Shown piece by piece: positions 21,878-34,486 of a DNA stretch of 64,000 nt (positions within the stretch are counted from its first letter, which is position 1; every line of letters starts with the position of its first letter). The stretch is from Fragum whitleyi (lineage: Eukaryota; Mollusca; Bivalvia; Cardiida; Cardiidae): positions 38,975,730-39,039,729 of the forward strand of contig OX411554.1 of NCBI GenBank assembly GCA_948146395.1. The letters run 5' to 3'. The position numbers and the translations under genes are program-made. The notes beneath the pieces are model-generated. The model worked only from the letters and a program-made list of their open reading frames with translations. It searched no databases and had not been told where the DNA came from.

Positions 21878-22604
21878 ATATGTATATGTTCTTCGCAAAG
21901 CAAGAATCGGTACAATTAAGGAATTGTCCTGCGCAGAGTAGGAATCCCTACTTTGCCCACCAATTCTATAACTGTACCGGACGATTCTAGAATCGCGCAA
22001 GGGGATTTTATCGATTTTTCAACTGACGGAGTCCCTGCGCAAAGTAGGAATAGTTTTGGACAAAATAAAAATTCATAGGGCAGTACGGTAAAATGTTGCC
22101 AAAAATAATTAGAAATGTTTTACATGTAGTAGCATTTAAAATACTTGAAAACAGATTTTACTAGAATAAAATTACTTCTTTTTCACTTTTGCTCTTACGG
22201 TATTTTTGACTTGTTTTAGCTCATTAACAATTACGCTTGGCCACAGTAAACTGCCAGCAAAGGATGGTTATTTCTTCAAATATACAGCAAAAAGTGAACG
22301 TTTTCATATAAAGTAAAATCAGTATAAAATATCGTGAGTTATACGACAACTCGAACAACAGAACATTACAAGTATGATACAAACTATTTCGCCAACACTT
22401 ACAATGTCAAGAAGTCTTAGTTAATGATGAAACAATTACAAATATTCTTACTTTGTCCCGATTCCTACTTTGCGCACGAACAATTCTTGAATCGTACAGC
22501 ACAAAGTAAGAATTCTTATTATGTCCGACAAAGTGAGAATTCCTACATTGCGCAGGACAATTCCGGAATTGTACCGATTCCTACTTTACGCAGAACATAT
22601 ACAT
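21878..22604. mobile_element. Long-TIR element (~725 bp) with repeated GCGCAAAGTAGGAAT motif
   Basis: The left arm (TATATGTTCTTCGCAAAGCA, GAATCGGTACAATTAAGGAA, TTGTCCTGCGCAGAGTAGGA) is matched in reverse at 22545-22604 (CAGGACAATTCCGGAATTGT, ACCGATTCCTACTTTACGCA, GAACATATA). The motif and its complement recur in both arms and once more at 22045. No transposase frame was found. Confidence 0.8.
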
Positions 22605-23058
22605 GTATTTATTATATGACCTACGTCGCGGGAGTGAAATAACCCCGTTGAATATTTTTGATTTTACACGGGTGTTATTACATTAGTGGAATAACTATGC
22701 AAATTAGCTAAGGACGAAGAACAACGATTTTATTTAATTTTTTTTTCTTTTTTTTTTTTTTTTGGTAGGAAAATGACGTCATAGTGGATCTGCTGACGTC
22801 ATTTCGCAAACGGCGTTATAAGTTTCGCGGAATAACATGAATCGATATATATACAAAAAATCTCATTTTTCACCAAAATTCTGGTCATATTATTAAAAGA
22901 ATATCAAACTTGTGATCATCCAATACCGAGTTTATTAAACTCGTCATCTATAAACAGATAAAAACTCGGCATAGCCTCGTTTTAACTGTTTATAGATGAC
23001 TCGTTTGATAAATGCGGTATTCAATGACCACTCATTCAATATCCTCTATATCTCATCG
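22605..23058 (+). repeat. Dispersed repeat J, copy 1 (inverted copy at 38471-38905)
   Basis: Shared blocks with copy 2 are GTGAAATAACCCCGTTGAAT, AACTATGCAAATTAGCTAA, TGACGTCATTTCGCAAACGG, ATTAAACTCGTCATCTATAA and CACTCATTCAATATCCTCTA. An internal hairpin pairs CGAGTTTATTAAAC-side sequence with TGACTCGTTTGATAAA (about 22925-23020). Two ATF/CREB-type palindromes TGACGTCA lie at about 22784 and 22800. Confidence 0.8.
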
Positions 23059-23430
23059 GTGGCCAAGCGCATACCTGTCGCAACGACCAATAACCACTAT
23101 AAGCAATTCCAATCGCTCCTCGCCAGACCATCGAACCGTCTACATTGAACTCGACACCCTTCACACACCATTCCAACATTATCTTCGAACATTTTATGAA
23201 TGGTGCCATGCAAGAATGCAAGCCTTCGGGGACAATTATTTGTTTGATCTTAAATTTTATTTTAGACCACCACTCTTTTTGATCAACCTGGTTATGCATC
23301 TTGTCGAACCAAGGGTTACGTTCGTTCGAGAAGAAGCTATCGATTCGATACCCCTTGACTCGTGAAGATACTGGTTATACTACAATGGCAACACATGAAG
23401 TTGGTTTAGGGTTTTTTAAGTCACCGAACA
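23059..23430. other. No recognisable feature
   Basis: Open on both strands for 87-117 codons, but neither translation resembles a known protein. Treated as non-coding. Confidence 0.4.
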
Positions 23431-24000
23431 AATAGTAATCAAGGTGATCTTTGTGATCATCAAATGTCCATCGACTGTCCGTTGTCCATCGTCAACAATT
23501 ACTCTTTCAGCAGAGGTCACCTTTTTGACCCAGTCTTCGGAAAAAATAGTCAGAAATATTTGTGTTGACACAAGGATGTACCCTATCGAGAAAAAGAGTG
23601 TTACGTTGGAAATCACGGGAAAAGGGCTTTAATGAAAAAGAAACCTTGGTAGCACTTTTGAGGCCGCAATTTTGATACAATGATGAATATTCATGAAACT
23701 TGGTTAGAATCTTAGTCGGATCATAAGGATGAACCCACTCGAGAATTAGAATGTCCTGTTGGATATCGTGGATAAAGGAACCTTAATGATAAGATCCTTG
23801 TCAGGGACCTCAATTTGGCCCAATCTTCAGCCATCTCTTTAACGGGATGAATATTTTAGAAAAGGCTATAGCTTTGTTCGGAAAGTACGGGTAAGGGGCA
23901 TTAATAACAACATCGTTGTTGGCTCTATAAGGGCCTCAATCGAATGTTCCAGTGGAAATCACAGAAAACTTGGCTGTCATGACAAAATATGTTTTAGCAT
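23431..24000 (+). repeat. Degenerate tandem array with TGAAACTTGG
   Basis: Three loose units repeat the themes AAGGATGTACCC.ATCGAGAA, GTTACGTTGGAAATCACGGG / GTCCTGTTGGATATCGTGG and AAAGGGCTTTAATGA / AAGGAACCTTAATGA, with ATGAAACTTGGTTAGAATC once. Related in style to the arrays at 47, 52 and 61 kb. Confidence 0.5.
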
Positions 24001-25590
24001 ATCATGATTATTTATTCGGCATAAAACAGCATCTTGTATGTTTAAAGCTTACACATAAATCAATGTCATGAAACATACATATGTACAAAATTGCCACAAG
24101 TTTAGAAAAGTGAAAAATTATGAACATTATATTTATGAGCCAGTATATATACATGTATTCTTATCAGCCTAAATCATTAGTTCTTTTAAGTTATATTTTA
24201 AGTATTTTGGGGATGTCGAATCCATACGACGTTCAAATTTGTGTAATGTTGGCCATTTATAACAATATTTTGCTATTCAGTTTTGTTTCTGTTATAGTAT
24301 TAAGGACAGATCAAGAGAAAGTGATACTCATTTTCGATAAGTTTTAGGTTACTTATGGTGCAGATTCAATCTTCTCTATACATATAAAGATATCTTCCTT
24401 CTTCGATAGCTAATTAAAAACAAGAAAATCTAAATTTACTCAAAGTTATTCTAAATCTTTTACCATCAATGCTTATATCGGGTATATGATTCTATTGTCC
24501 TATCTTGAATATAAATATAATCCGAAAGCCGCTAAAATGAATGGGTCTCGATAGAAAATTCAATTAAGTGATTTAACTTATTGATGATATTTACGAAATC
24601 AGGGCTCGAGATTATAAGTCTTTTCTCACTCTAAACACAGATTTTTCTCAAATTTAAACTTGAGATTAAAAGTCGTACTTCTTTTGTAATAATATAAATG
24701 TATGAACTTAAAAAAATAATATTAATAAGTTGTTATAGATAACAACTTATTAATATAATATTTTATGTTCAATCATTTATTCTAATTCTTAAGTTGAGAA
24801 AATTCTCAATTGAGCATAAAAGCAGTTTTATAATATCTGGCCTAGGAGTTTCAAAACAAATCCTATACAATATCTGACCTCGCCATATAAACCTGAAATA
24901 TGTATCGAACAAACAGGTTATCAACATTCAACAAAAAATGTTAATAAAGATGCAGAATGTACCAAACTTCTACTAAAATCGGATAAAAAAAGGCCACTAA
25001 ATCAGGTGATCACGTGAGCTAGGGAAATGAGTCCGATACCGGAACATATTAGGCCGATGATTGTGTGTTTTTCATTTGTGCTGACTTGTATTGGATACCG
25101 GGATATATCAATACTAGCTGGAAATGGGAAAAATCGCCTCAAAAGATTTTTTGACGTGCGTTGATTAATTCTCTTTCATGTATGGAATTAAAACATGTGA
25201 ATTCTTCGTTGGAAATGGTTAGATAATCGGTGTTCCTTGATACGTGATTTGAGTTCAGTATTTTAAAAATTCTGTGATGTGTACGTTTTCTTCGAGTGTG
25301 AAACTTTTTGATATCATTCTAAATGGAAAATATTTCTTTTGCAAGTACAAGGTGTTAGGTGAAAAAATCGTTTTTTATTTTTTTTAAAATAGGCTTTAAC
25401 TATAACACTAGCCACACGAGGTATAAAGGACTCAATATTTGGAAATTTAGGGTCCTCTACTATGGTTTAGAAATCTTTTCTTTAGGTGCAGATTATTTCC
25501 TTTATGCAATGACCGCTCTTTAATGTGAAGTTAGCGCTCATTCCCTGCTAAAATATAACGAACATTTTTTTGAGATTTATTAACACTTGG
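24001..25590. other. No gene; strong palindrome at 24701-24774
   Basis: The core ATATTAATAAGTTGTTAT (24719-24736) faces ATAACAACTTATTAATAT (24739-24756) perfectly across 2 nt, with weaker pairing outside. The rest is AT-rich, with nothing recognised. Confidence 0.6.
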
Positions 25591-25593
25591 GGG

Positions 25594-25770
25594 CTTAACT
25601 ACAGGAAAGAATTGAAGACTTTTTAGAACAGTCTTCAATACTTTCCTGAAGTTAACCTACAGAGGATTCAAGGGGGTTACACCAGACATAAGTGAAAGTC
25701 CTGGCTTCTTGTTTGTGAGTCTTAGACGCGAAAAATCTGCGACCCTTTAAATTGTGTGAAAGCCATTAAT
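25594..25770 (+). repeat. Dispersed repeat H, copy 1
   Basis: AGGAAAGAATTGAAGACT, then AGTCTTCAATACTTTCCTGA (hairpin), then AGAGGATTCAAGGG, GTCCTGGCTTCTT and GAGTCTTAGACG. The same order appears at 49585-49760. Confidence 0.75.
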
Positions 25771-25786
25771 GTGATGAGTTGTCCAG

Positions 25787-25905
25787 CCTTGCGTTCAAGA
25801 CTTAAACGCGTATTCTTACGTTTTATAAATGTAACCCCGCTTTGCACGTGTGCTCTCGTGCAAAGTGGTGTTCATTTGTAGAACGCTTGCATCCCAAACA
25901 TCTGG
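25787..25905 (+). repeat. Hairpin family E, copy
   Basis: CAGCCTTGCGTTCAAGACTT at the left, AACCCCGCTTTGCACGTGTG facing CTCGTGCAAAGTGGTGTTCA at the core, then a decayed right arm. Confidence 0.65.
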
Positions 25906-26575
<670 letters not shown>

Positions 26576-26719
26576 TAATTATTTATCTGACATGCATCCT
26601 TCTAAAGATACGCAAAAATGCTGCATTGCACGAAAAAAAGGAAATAAAGCGACCCCTTATGACCTAAGTCAGGACTTTCATTCCCATTGACATGACAACT
26701 AGTAATTTTTCATCAATAT

Positions 26720-26981
26720 TGATTGATTGATTGAATGGATTTTAACGCCGCTTTCAACGTTTTTTTTTTCGGTTATATCGCTGCGGCTGGAGCACATAAC
26801 AATGCTTTCTTGGTATTTCTCTAACCAGTACAACCACCACACCATTTCCTAGCCACCAGCTGCTATCTCACATAGGTCTACGATTATCAACCCATTGGTG
26901 AGAGACAAATAGTCGAAATGAATCGGTGCCGCCGTCGAACCCGGGACCTTTAGATTGACAGTCCGACGCGCTACCAACTGC
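26720..26981 (-). mobile_element. SINE copy, 5'-truncated in the tRNA head, 10-bp TSD
   Basis: TGATTGATTGATTGAATGG tail, body, then GCCGCCGTCGAACCCGGGAC and AGTCCGACGCGCTACCAACT, ending inside the head. It is flanked by perfect direct repeats TCATCAATAT at 26710-26719 and 26982-26991. Truncation at the tRNA end plus a perfect duplication is the expected signature of incomplete LINE-driven copying. Confidence 0.92.
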
Positions 26982-26991
26982 TCATCAATAT

Positions 26992-27725
26992 AAGCCAATC
27001 TCTTTATGTCCTAAGTTTAATGAAAGCGTTCGCGAAACGTAGAGAATATTTTTCACATGCTTTTGTATTCTGCCTGCCTCTAGGATGTTAACTTGCGAAA
27101 CTCTTGGCAAATTATGCTGCCTTTTGCACAAGTAAATTTACAAACTGGTGGGTTTTTTTTTTTCATATTCAATGCATTTTTGTTTTTGTTGTTGTTGTTT
27201 GTTGATGTTGTTGTTTGTGTAATGACTAGTACGAACTCTGTGCATTAATTGAATAAAAAGCATATAATGAAGCGCATTTCATAGATGGCTTTCATTCACA
27301 GCCTTCTTTAATTTTTAGGGGAGCTTTATTTAATGTGAACAGTTTCTCTCCGCAGTTTCTCCTATATAAGAGCACATGTATTTTCATTTACCTATAATAA
27401 GGCTTCACACTTATAAAAACACCGGTTATTGTTAAGGTCATTCGTACTTGCTTCATTTCCGATAATCCCGCAAAGTGCGAAATTTCTATCAACAGCTTCG
27501 TATGAGTTCATTATTCCAGAGATACAAATACATAATTTGGTTGAACATTAGTCTTAAAATGTCAAAATAAAAGCTCCACTAGAAAAATAAAGATACCAAC
27601 CCTCAGTTTAAAAAATACCATAAGGATTTAGATTTTACGGAGTATTTTTCGAAATTTCAGTCGAAAAAAAAAACATCACGTTTACAAACATTTTGCTTTA
27701 AAAAATTACTACGATAACACGTGAG
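26992..27725. other. No recognisable feature
   Basis: T-rich and TTG-rich tracts (27147-27210). CCTATATAAGAGCAC near 27361 resembles a TATA box, but no gene follows. Confidence 0.45.
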
Positions 27726-27965
27726 ATAGCCGTCCTCTTTGCGTAGTAAGCGCGTCGGACGTCCAATCTTTTGTGTCCAAGGTTCGATCTTCAGCGATCG
27801 CCCGCATCCTTTCGGGCAATTGTCTCTCGTCATAAGGTGGATAATCGTAAACCTTTGTGGTATGAGCATCTTCCAACTCAGAAAAGATGACGCGATAGTA
27901 CTGGTAAGAGAAATACGATTAATCCAGAGTAAGGTGCTCAAGCTGCTGCGAAATGACCGAAAATG
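27726..27965 (+). mobile_element. SINE copy, old and diverged
   Basis: Head remnant ATAGCCGTCCTCTTTGCGTA, GCGCGTCGGACGTCC and CCAAGGTTCGATCTTC, then AATTGTCTCTCGTCATAAGG, GGATAATCGTAAACC, AGTACTGGTAAGAGAAATAC and AAGGTGCTCAAGCTGC. All SINE landmarks are in order with many substitutions. Confidence 0.75.
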
Positions 27966-28287
27966 CTTTTAAAGTTAAAACCATATCCAAACAATCAAAT
28001 AAACTATTTCCCTACATCTCCAAATGATTCCATCAGCTAGAAATCGGTCACTGTACGTATAAAACGCTTATGTAATTGAAATTCTTTTGAAACTTGGAAA
28101 AATCGGTTGGGTCTGGTGAATAGTAAAACAGTATCATTCAAGATAATTTTAGATAACATTTGCACTTTAACTTCTTGTTCATTAACTTGCACCCAGCGAG
28201 CGTACTTATACATGGCAAGAAACTGACTACAAAATATGGCGTAGCGCAACCTGAGGCATTAATTTAGTTCATTTTTACACTTTACTT

Positions 28288-28412
28288 TAAATTTCGCCTG
28301 CTTCTCACAGCCGACAATATCGCTGTCTGGAAAAGGTTAATTCAATAAAAATGAATTTCGTTCCTAAATTAGGCGAATTGATGTTACGTTGTCGTAATGC
28401 CTTTATTAAAAC
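28288..28412 (-). repeat. Dispersed repeat N, copy 2
   Basis: Reverse complement of 15026-15152 with few differences. CATTCGGATGTTTCCCCG lies just beyond it (28428-28445), echoing the module next to copy 1. Confidence 0.8.
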
Positions 28413-28528
28413 ACGTCCCAGTTGGGCCATTCGGATGTTTCCCCGTATCAGTTTATATTGCATTGTATAGATTTTCTAGACAAATCTTTCATTGTTCTAG
28501 GAAAATTCATAGTTCGCCTTAGATATTT

Positions 28529-28669
28529 ACCAGCCCTGCGTTCAGGATGAAAACGATAGCGAAGCGCTTTCGAAATGATACCTCGCTTTGCACGTATGTG
28601 CACGTGCAAAGCGGCGTATCATTTCAAAGCGCTCGCGAAACGCCTTTACATACTGAACACAGGGCTGGT
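28529..28669 (+). repeat. Hairpin family E, best-preserved copy (141 bp)
   Basis: ACCAGCCCTGCGTTCAG at the left faces CTGAACACAGGGCTGGT at the right. GCGCTTTCGAAATGATACC faces TATCATTTCAAAGCGC, and the core is CGCTTTGCACG/CGTGCAAAGCG. The whole unit is one long foldback, and overlapping frames inside it are artefacts. Confidence 0.88.
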
Positions 28670-28823
28670 CATGGTAACGACGTTTTGGCTTTGGTTTTTG
28701 GATTTGTCGAAGTCGCCAATAAGGTTTGCGTATTCGTGGAAAACATCCGGTGTCTCAAGAGCTAAATATAGAGGGGGTATTTTGAATTTCATATGAGATT
28801 ATACCAACTATGCTTGCACAGAT

Positions 28824-28887
28824 CCTATGTTGCGGGTACTCTTTGGAATCCTCTCAAGACGGTTCAAATGAGAACCCACAACATAGG
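28824..28887. repeat. Hairpin with CCTATGTTG/CAACATAGG arms
   Basis: CCTATGTTGCGGGTACTC faces GAGAACCCACAACATAGG. A related hairpin with CCCATGTTG...CAACAT arms is at 48096-48160. Confidence 0.7.
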
Positions 28888-28981
28888 GTTACAGTTAGAA
28901 ATATAGATTATAGACTGCGACTGTCCCCTCTTATCTCTTTCTCCTTCCCGTGTTGATAGGCAGATAGACGAATAAAAGTGC

Positions 28982-29280
28982 TACAGTTAAACATATCGTG
29001 CAATTGACAATCATTCCGATCAAAACCATTCTAAATTGATTTCTGTATTCATGCAGTTTGATTTGGTTTTTAGCTCCATTTGCTGAAAGCCACTGGGGCT
29101 ATTGTCATGGCGTTGTGTCCGTCGTGCGTCTGTCCGTGCGTCCGGTTGTAAACTTTTGCTTTAAAAATCCTCTCCTCAGAATCTACGGGATGAATTTTCA
29201 ACCCAACTTCGCAGGAATGATCCTTAGGTGACCCTCTTTCAAAACTGTTCAAGAAATTTTGATCCAATGAAAAACATGGA
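28982..29280 (+). repeat. MITE B fragment joined to a GTCC-type repeat
   Basis: 28982-29040 is a family B left end (TACAGTTAAACATATCGTG, then CGATCAAAACCATTCTAAAT). After it (29085-29280) comes a single unit with GTCCGTCGTGCGTCTGTCCG and CAACCCAACTTCGCAGGAAT, typical of the GTCC arrays. Confidence 0.6.
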
Positions 29281-30274
29281 TTTAATGGGCGTGGATAATT
29301 TCATAAATATGTTAAAAAGTGTCTTTTCTCAGGTTCTAATTAATGGATACCAATAAAATTTTACATGAATGATTCTTGTGTGACTCTTCATCAGTCTACA
29401 AAAAATATTGTGATCGGATGAAAAATATGTATTTTATTTGCGGAGGTCATTTCTCTTTATGTTATATGGTGGCAACTTTGAAAATCATTTCAAAATCAGT
29501 AAACCCAAAATATTTAAAAATCTAGTCAAAACTTTTATTTGCTATTACAATAATTTCAAGACTGTGGAGCGACTCAAGCTATTCATGGCTTTCTAGTTAG
29601 TTTCATACCTCTATGAAATCAACAAATACTTTTTATCTCTTAAATGAATGAACTATCGCTCGGATGATACATTTCTAACGAAACGAGTGAGACTTTTGAA
29701 AAAAATGATCTACGGAGCAGCTGTATCTAAAATGTTGTCCCATCAATTTCGGCTTTGTTTGGCCCTGGTTGAAGCCTCATACAGGCTTGCGACTTCCAAG
29801 TAAACAGCTAACAACTTAAATGTAAGATCGTAGGACATCTCATCTTAGAACAGCATCATGCTGCGTTGGAAAAACATTGAGACTCCCGAATAATATAGAC
29901 TTTTAAGGCCGTGTAAAAGCCATACAAAATGAATAGCGATTATCGAATAAGGCTTCATTATTGATAGAACATGACCCGTAAACCAAAACGTGTCCGAGTT
30001 TGAACCAAAGTCTCAATAAAAATTCAAAAGCACGATGTTCTAAGTTAAAAAAAGAAAAGAAAAAAAAAAACACACACACACAGGCCAAAACATGCTTAAG
30101 GCGGTATCATATCCAAAATTAAAGAATACCATTATTTAAATCTAGGACAATTGCGAATTGATTTCGCGACAGGAAACGGTTAAGTTGTTTGTATTAAAAA
30201 AAAATCGGAAACAAACAGTTTAAAAATCGGATCAATCGAAATTGAAAGTTAAGAGCTTTTCAAGCATTCCACTT
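29281..30274. other. No recognisable feature
   Basis: AT-rich. Nothing supported. Confidence 0.45.
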
Positions 30275-30595
30275 CAACCCATTTCAGGTTGAACAAAATT
30301 AGCGATATTTATTACCTCCCTTTAATAGAATATGCATACAAGTTCTATAGATAGCTTCCTATTTGTTCAAGAACCTTTTAGACGCTTACACCTTAAGTTA
30401 TGTCAGTTAAATCGCGATTATTCTCTATCCAAATTTACATTGAATGACGTTGTTGATTTCTATATTTTTCAATGGGTTTGAGCGTTTTTGAGCGGTTTGA
30501 GTGAGTGTTTGGAATGAATGAATGGAGCAATGAATGAACGTTTAAGAATGGTTTTGATTGAGGTGAATGTCAATTTCACGATGTAACTAACTGTA
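30275..30595 (-). mobile_element. MITE family B, copy 12 (left-truncated)
   Basis: Starts at the central dyad (TTGAACAAAATTAGCGATAT) and runs to GTCAATTTCACGATGTAACT and ACTGTA. The other terminus is missing. Confidence 0.8.
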
Positions 30596-30659
30596 TGAGT
30601 GTACATTCGAAACTCTATGTGATATGAGCAGATTAAGACTCAGTGACAGCACCGGTGTG

Positions 30660-30958
30660 AGAAATATATAATACATACTTAGTGTATTATATGAAAAAAA
30701 TATCTAACGAGGTTGGGAGAATTGATCAATTCACACAACCGAGTTAGATATTTTTTTCATACAATACTCTAATTATGTATTATATTTATCTTATAACCTC
30801 TATTTGCCTTGTTTTCGTCGATGATTCTAACAGAAATGCAAATTTCTAAAAATAACCGCATTATATCATTGTTCTAAAAAAAAACTATGTGATATCATAA
30901 AAAATATCATACGGGATGTTATCATACGGATATTTGTAAAGTTATAAGATAAATACTA
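30660..30958 (+). repeat. MITE family A, copy 3 (best preserved)
   Basis: Palindrome module: ATACTTAGTGTATTATATG, then ATATCTAACGAGGTTG facing CAACCGAGTTAGATAT. Second module: TTTATCTTATAACCTC to AGTTATAAGATAAATA. Used as the reference for the other copies. Confidence 0.82.
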
Positions 30959-30969
30959 GGAATCTATGG

Positions 30970-31401
30970 TTACAGTTAACAACATCGTAAAATTCCAAAT
31001 CATTCTGATCAAAACCATTCAAAATCACTCGCTCAGCGCTTCAATCATTCATTCCAAACACTCACTCCGATCACTAAAAACGCTCCGAACTCGTACCATA
31101 ACGCCCAAGGGAATCGTTTAAAACGATCACAATATCATTCAAATCGGTCGTATACTTGCACACCTTTTTTATTGGTGTTGATTTTTAGCAGTTGATTTGA
31201 CCATGACGATACAGAAATAGAAGAATATTTGGATTTATCAAACGGAGGTAAAAATAGTCGTTTATTTCGTCCAATTTGACGGTAATGTCGATTATGTTTC
31301 ACCTCCCTTGAAAATCATTCAAAAATCGCTCCTCACACTCATTCATTGTCATTCCAAAATCAACCAATTAGTCAATTCCATGATGTAAACTTGTTTACTG
31401 T
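30970..31401 (+). mobile_element. MITE family B, copy 13 (subfamily with TTCGTCCAATTTGACG centre)
   Basis: TTACAGTTAACAACATCGTA at the left and GTCAATTCCATGATGTAAAC...TTTACTG at the right. The central block differs from copies 2-3 (TCGTTTATTTCGTCCAATTT), so more than one subfamily is present. 31405-31440 adds a SINE scrap (GTGCTCCAGTCGCTACGATA). Confidence 0.8.
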
Positions 31402-31440
31402 GCGTGCTCCAGTCGCTACGATATGACTGAAATGGTATTT

Positions 31441-32400
31441 AAGACATTGTTATACTCCGACCAAAGTCGATTCGAAGGTCAAAATATATAGTCAATCACT
31501 TAGTCAAATTAAGATGAATGTATTTGTTCAAATCTAATACAAAGATATTTATATTTGTTTTAACAGGTTCAAAATAAACAGTAAAAATCTCAAACTAAAA
31601 TCGACATTGCTCATGAATAATTGATATTCAATATTTTGTTTGTCAGTTTCTTTGCTCTATGTGTAACCAAAATTTCAAATACATGTATATTTCAAAAATA
31701 TTGTAGAGGTTGGAGAATCTAACCATCACTTAATGTCGTTTTTAACACCAGCACGATCTCATGCACGCTTGTGTTAAATACGTATTTAATTATGAACCAG
31801 TTTTTGGTAAAGTTTGTTTTATGTATGCTTGTCATATAATCGTTGCCCTGACATAATTGTCATTTTCCTCTCCAAAGCTTTCAGAACTGTTCAGACAAAA
31901 CAAAAACTGTTAAGTCGTAGGAACCAAAAGAAGCCCGACTCATGAATAATAGAAATTCAATTGGAAACCGTTTGCACTCTTCGCAGGACTGTAATTTCCG
32001 ATGACAGTGTGTTTTGGGACGTAATATATGCCAATATTGAAAGCGCTTGTCAATGATTCTTAGAGCCTTATTTATTTCTTGTGGCCCTAAAGCAAAAGGA
32101 CTATCGGAAATACTATGGTCAAATCAAGGATCAAAGTCATGATTTGTTAAAAAAAAAAATATCGTAGTTGTATTTTCTTTGTCTATTTATTTCCACGTTG
32201 ATAGTAAAAAGGGGGATTTTCATATTTTTACGTTCGTAAACGGTTTTTCCCCTCTTCTTTTTTTCGTCCCAACCTTTGACTAGTTTAATAGTACGAGGGC
32301 CCATCAATAAGTTCGAGAACTAATCTGATAAGTTCAATATGCGTCAACCCATTTTCACTTAGTTTGACTTCACTTTTCCTGGTTCGTCCGACGTTCTTTT
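31441..32400. other. No recognisable feature
   Basis: AT-rich. No coding, repeat or hairpin signal was recognised. Confidence 0.45.
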
Positions 32401-32410
32401 ATCTTCCTAA

Positions 32411-32475
32411 CGTCATGTATCGTGATGTCATAGCTGTTTGATGACGTCACGTAAAGCGCGTTTGTTATAAATGAT
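32411..32475. promoter_or_regulatory. Cluster of CRE-like sites
   Basis: AACGTCATG (about 32409), TGATGTCAT (about 32423) and a perfect TGACGTCA palindrome (32442-32449) lie within 45 bp, followed by GCGTTTGTTATAAATG. It looks like an ATF/CREB-type site cluster, but no downstream gene was recognised. Confidence 0.3.
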
Positions 32476-34486
32476 GCCTTCACTTTTAAATCAACAACGG
32501 GGTGCTTTAGGAGATTACAGGTTACTACGGAAGTACTTGTACTTAAGGAGTGTGTTTTGTGGGGTTTGTTTCTTTTTCAAATTTTGCGCACCGTTTTGCA
32601 AAGGATTCGCCTTGAAAAAAACACCTCTTTCTAAATGGAAATTAATTTTTAAGGGGATAAATACCATAGAAAACTGATGTGAACTGTAACAAAATAAAAT
32701 CGAAGAGAAGATCTTTTATTTACATCTTTGCTAAATTTCAACCCAAGTATAATAATACTTGTCTGAGATGTTAAAAAATGAAGACAAAAAAGAACAAATG
32801 TAAAACTTGGCAGCATAATTTGTCTATTTTACCTTGAAAACGTAAATGTTCAAGTTCCTTGATGTAGGTTTTTGAAGTGAAAATTTTACAATATTCACGA
32901 ATATTACTTATTACCCTTTTTCGGTAGAAAAAATAATTCGATATGGATTTATTCTCTATCATTTACACAATTTAAACAAATTGACCTTCTTTTAAGCACA
33001 CGGAGAAATTGCCCGCAACAGTAATGGTCTTGAATGATACTTTTTCTTAATGAAGCACCGGGGAACAAAAGTGAAGTTATAACGTGGACGTCTAAAAATT
33101 CTTTTACATCAATCTTCCCGAAACATTTGTATTGCAAAGTTTATCAAAGTTGATAGTTCTAGCCAAAGCAAAGTTCGAAAAAAAAAAAAACAAAAACAAA
33201 AAAAAAAAACGTCCATTTCCTTTGATGTGTACCGCGGAGGGAATTCAGATATGTTATAAACCGATATGCCCTCGTAAATATGATTCGCCCCTGCTTAACG
33301 ACCGAGCTTCACCTGAACCAAATAGGCATGTGCTATAACTAATTTTAGACTGAAGAATATTTTATTTTTCCTAAAATGTATATTTTTTTTAAATTCTAGA
33401 TTCATGATAATAATTTTCTAGTCAACAGTAAGTATATGCAGTATTGCTATATTGAATGCTGCCCTGCGTGCATGATAAAAACGTTGGCCGTGTGGAACAC
33501 TTTCACATCTTGAACGCAGTTTTTTTTTTCAACGATTCGGTACACGCCATCTTTAGGGTGCATATATAAATTTTCTTAGTATAGCTTAGTATGTTCTTGT
33601 AAATAAGGGCCTTTATTATTTTGTGGCGTTTCTTTTAACACCTCAGTATAGATTGCCTATTTGAAATCACAATGTACATGTGATTATAACAATGAGTCTT
33701 GTTTCGACATTTTTGTCTTAATTAATACAAAAACAACACATTTTGGTGAGAAAACTGATGTGAGACAACTAGTGGTGTTAATTCCGTGTTAATTAGTGAG
33801 TGACACATGTTAATATCGTGTAATTTTCCATGTGAAATCGACGTTACATCGGGAATTATGTTCTTCTCCGACCCCTTGGTCCTGTGGTTCAAGCAGGGGC
33901 CGGGGGCTAAACGGTCGAACTCTGACACCCGGAGTTTGAAATACAGGGCCCGCCTATTACGTGGTAAGCATTTTTGACACTTCTTCTCCTTTCGACTCTC
34001 ACGCAAAAGGGTTGATCTTGCAACACCATAAAGAAAGTATTTGATAAGGAAATTTAATACAACAAAACAACAGAGGTCAACTAGAATTTGCAGTAAGAAA
34101 ATATTTATATAGGCATGAAGAATGTTCGATCAAAATTAAAAAAAAAAAAAGAAAAACCTAAAAGGCGGAAAGTTCTGACTCTGGGCAGTATGCGTAGGTC
34201 GTGCAGTCTGACCAGGTTCAACTCTTATCATCCCTTTGTAAGATGATCCTATTTCGCGTGAAGTGTTTTTGGAGAAAGTTAGATTTATGCACGGACCCTA
34301 CCTATACATATATATTGAGAGTCCCTGAGATATACAAATGTATTTAGAGTCCCTGAATTATTGTCGTGATGTTGTGTTGACTCCGTTTGTTCGTCATGAC
34401 GCAGATACTTCTCTATTTCGTGACATATCTATTTTATCTCAATGTATTCATTCAAAACTGAAAAGTCAGTGGCTTTAAGATACTGC

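Noticed and set aside
23012..23365. 117-codon frame with an 87-codon antisense partner
   Set aside because: Neither has recognisable motifs. The start lies inside repeat J.
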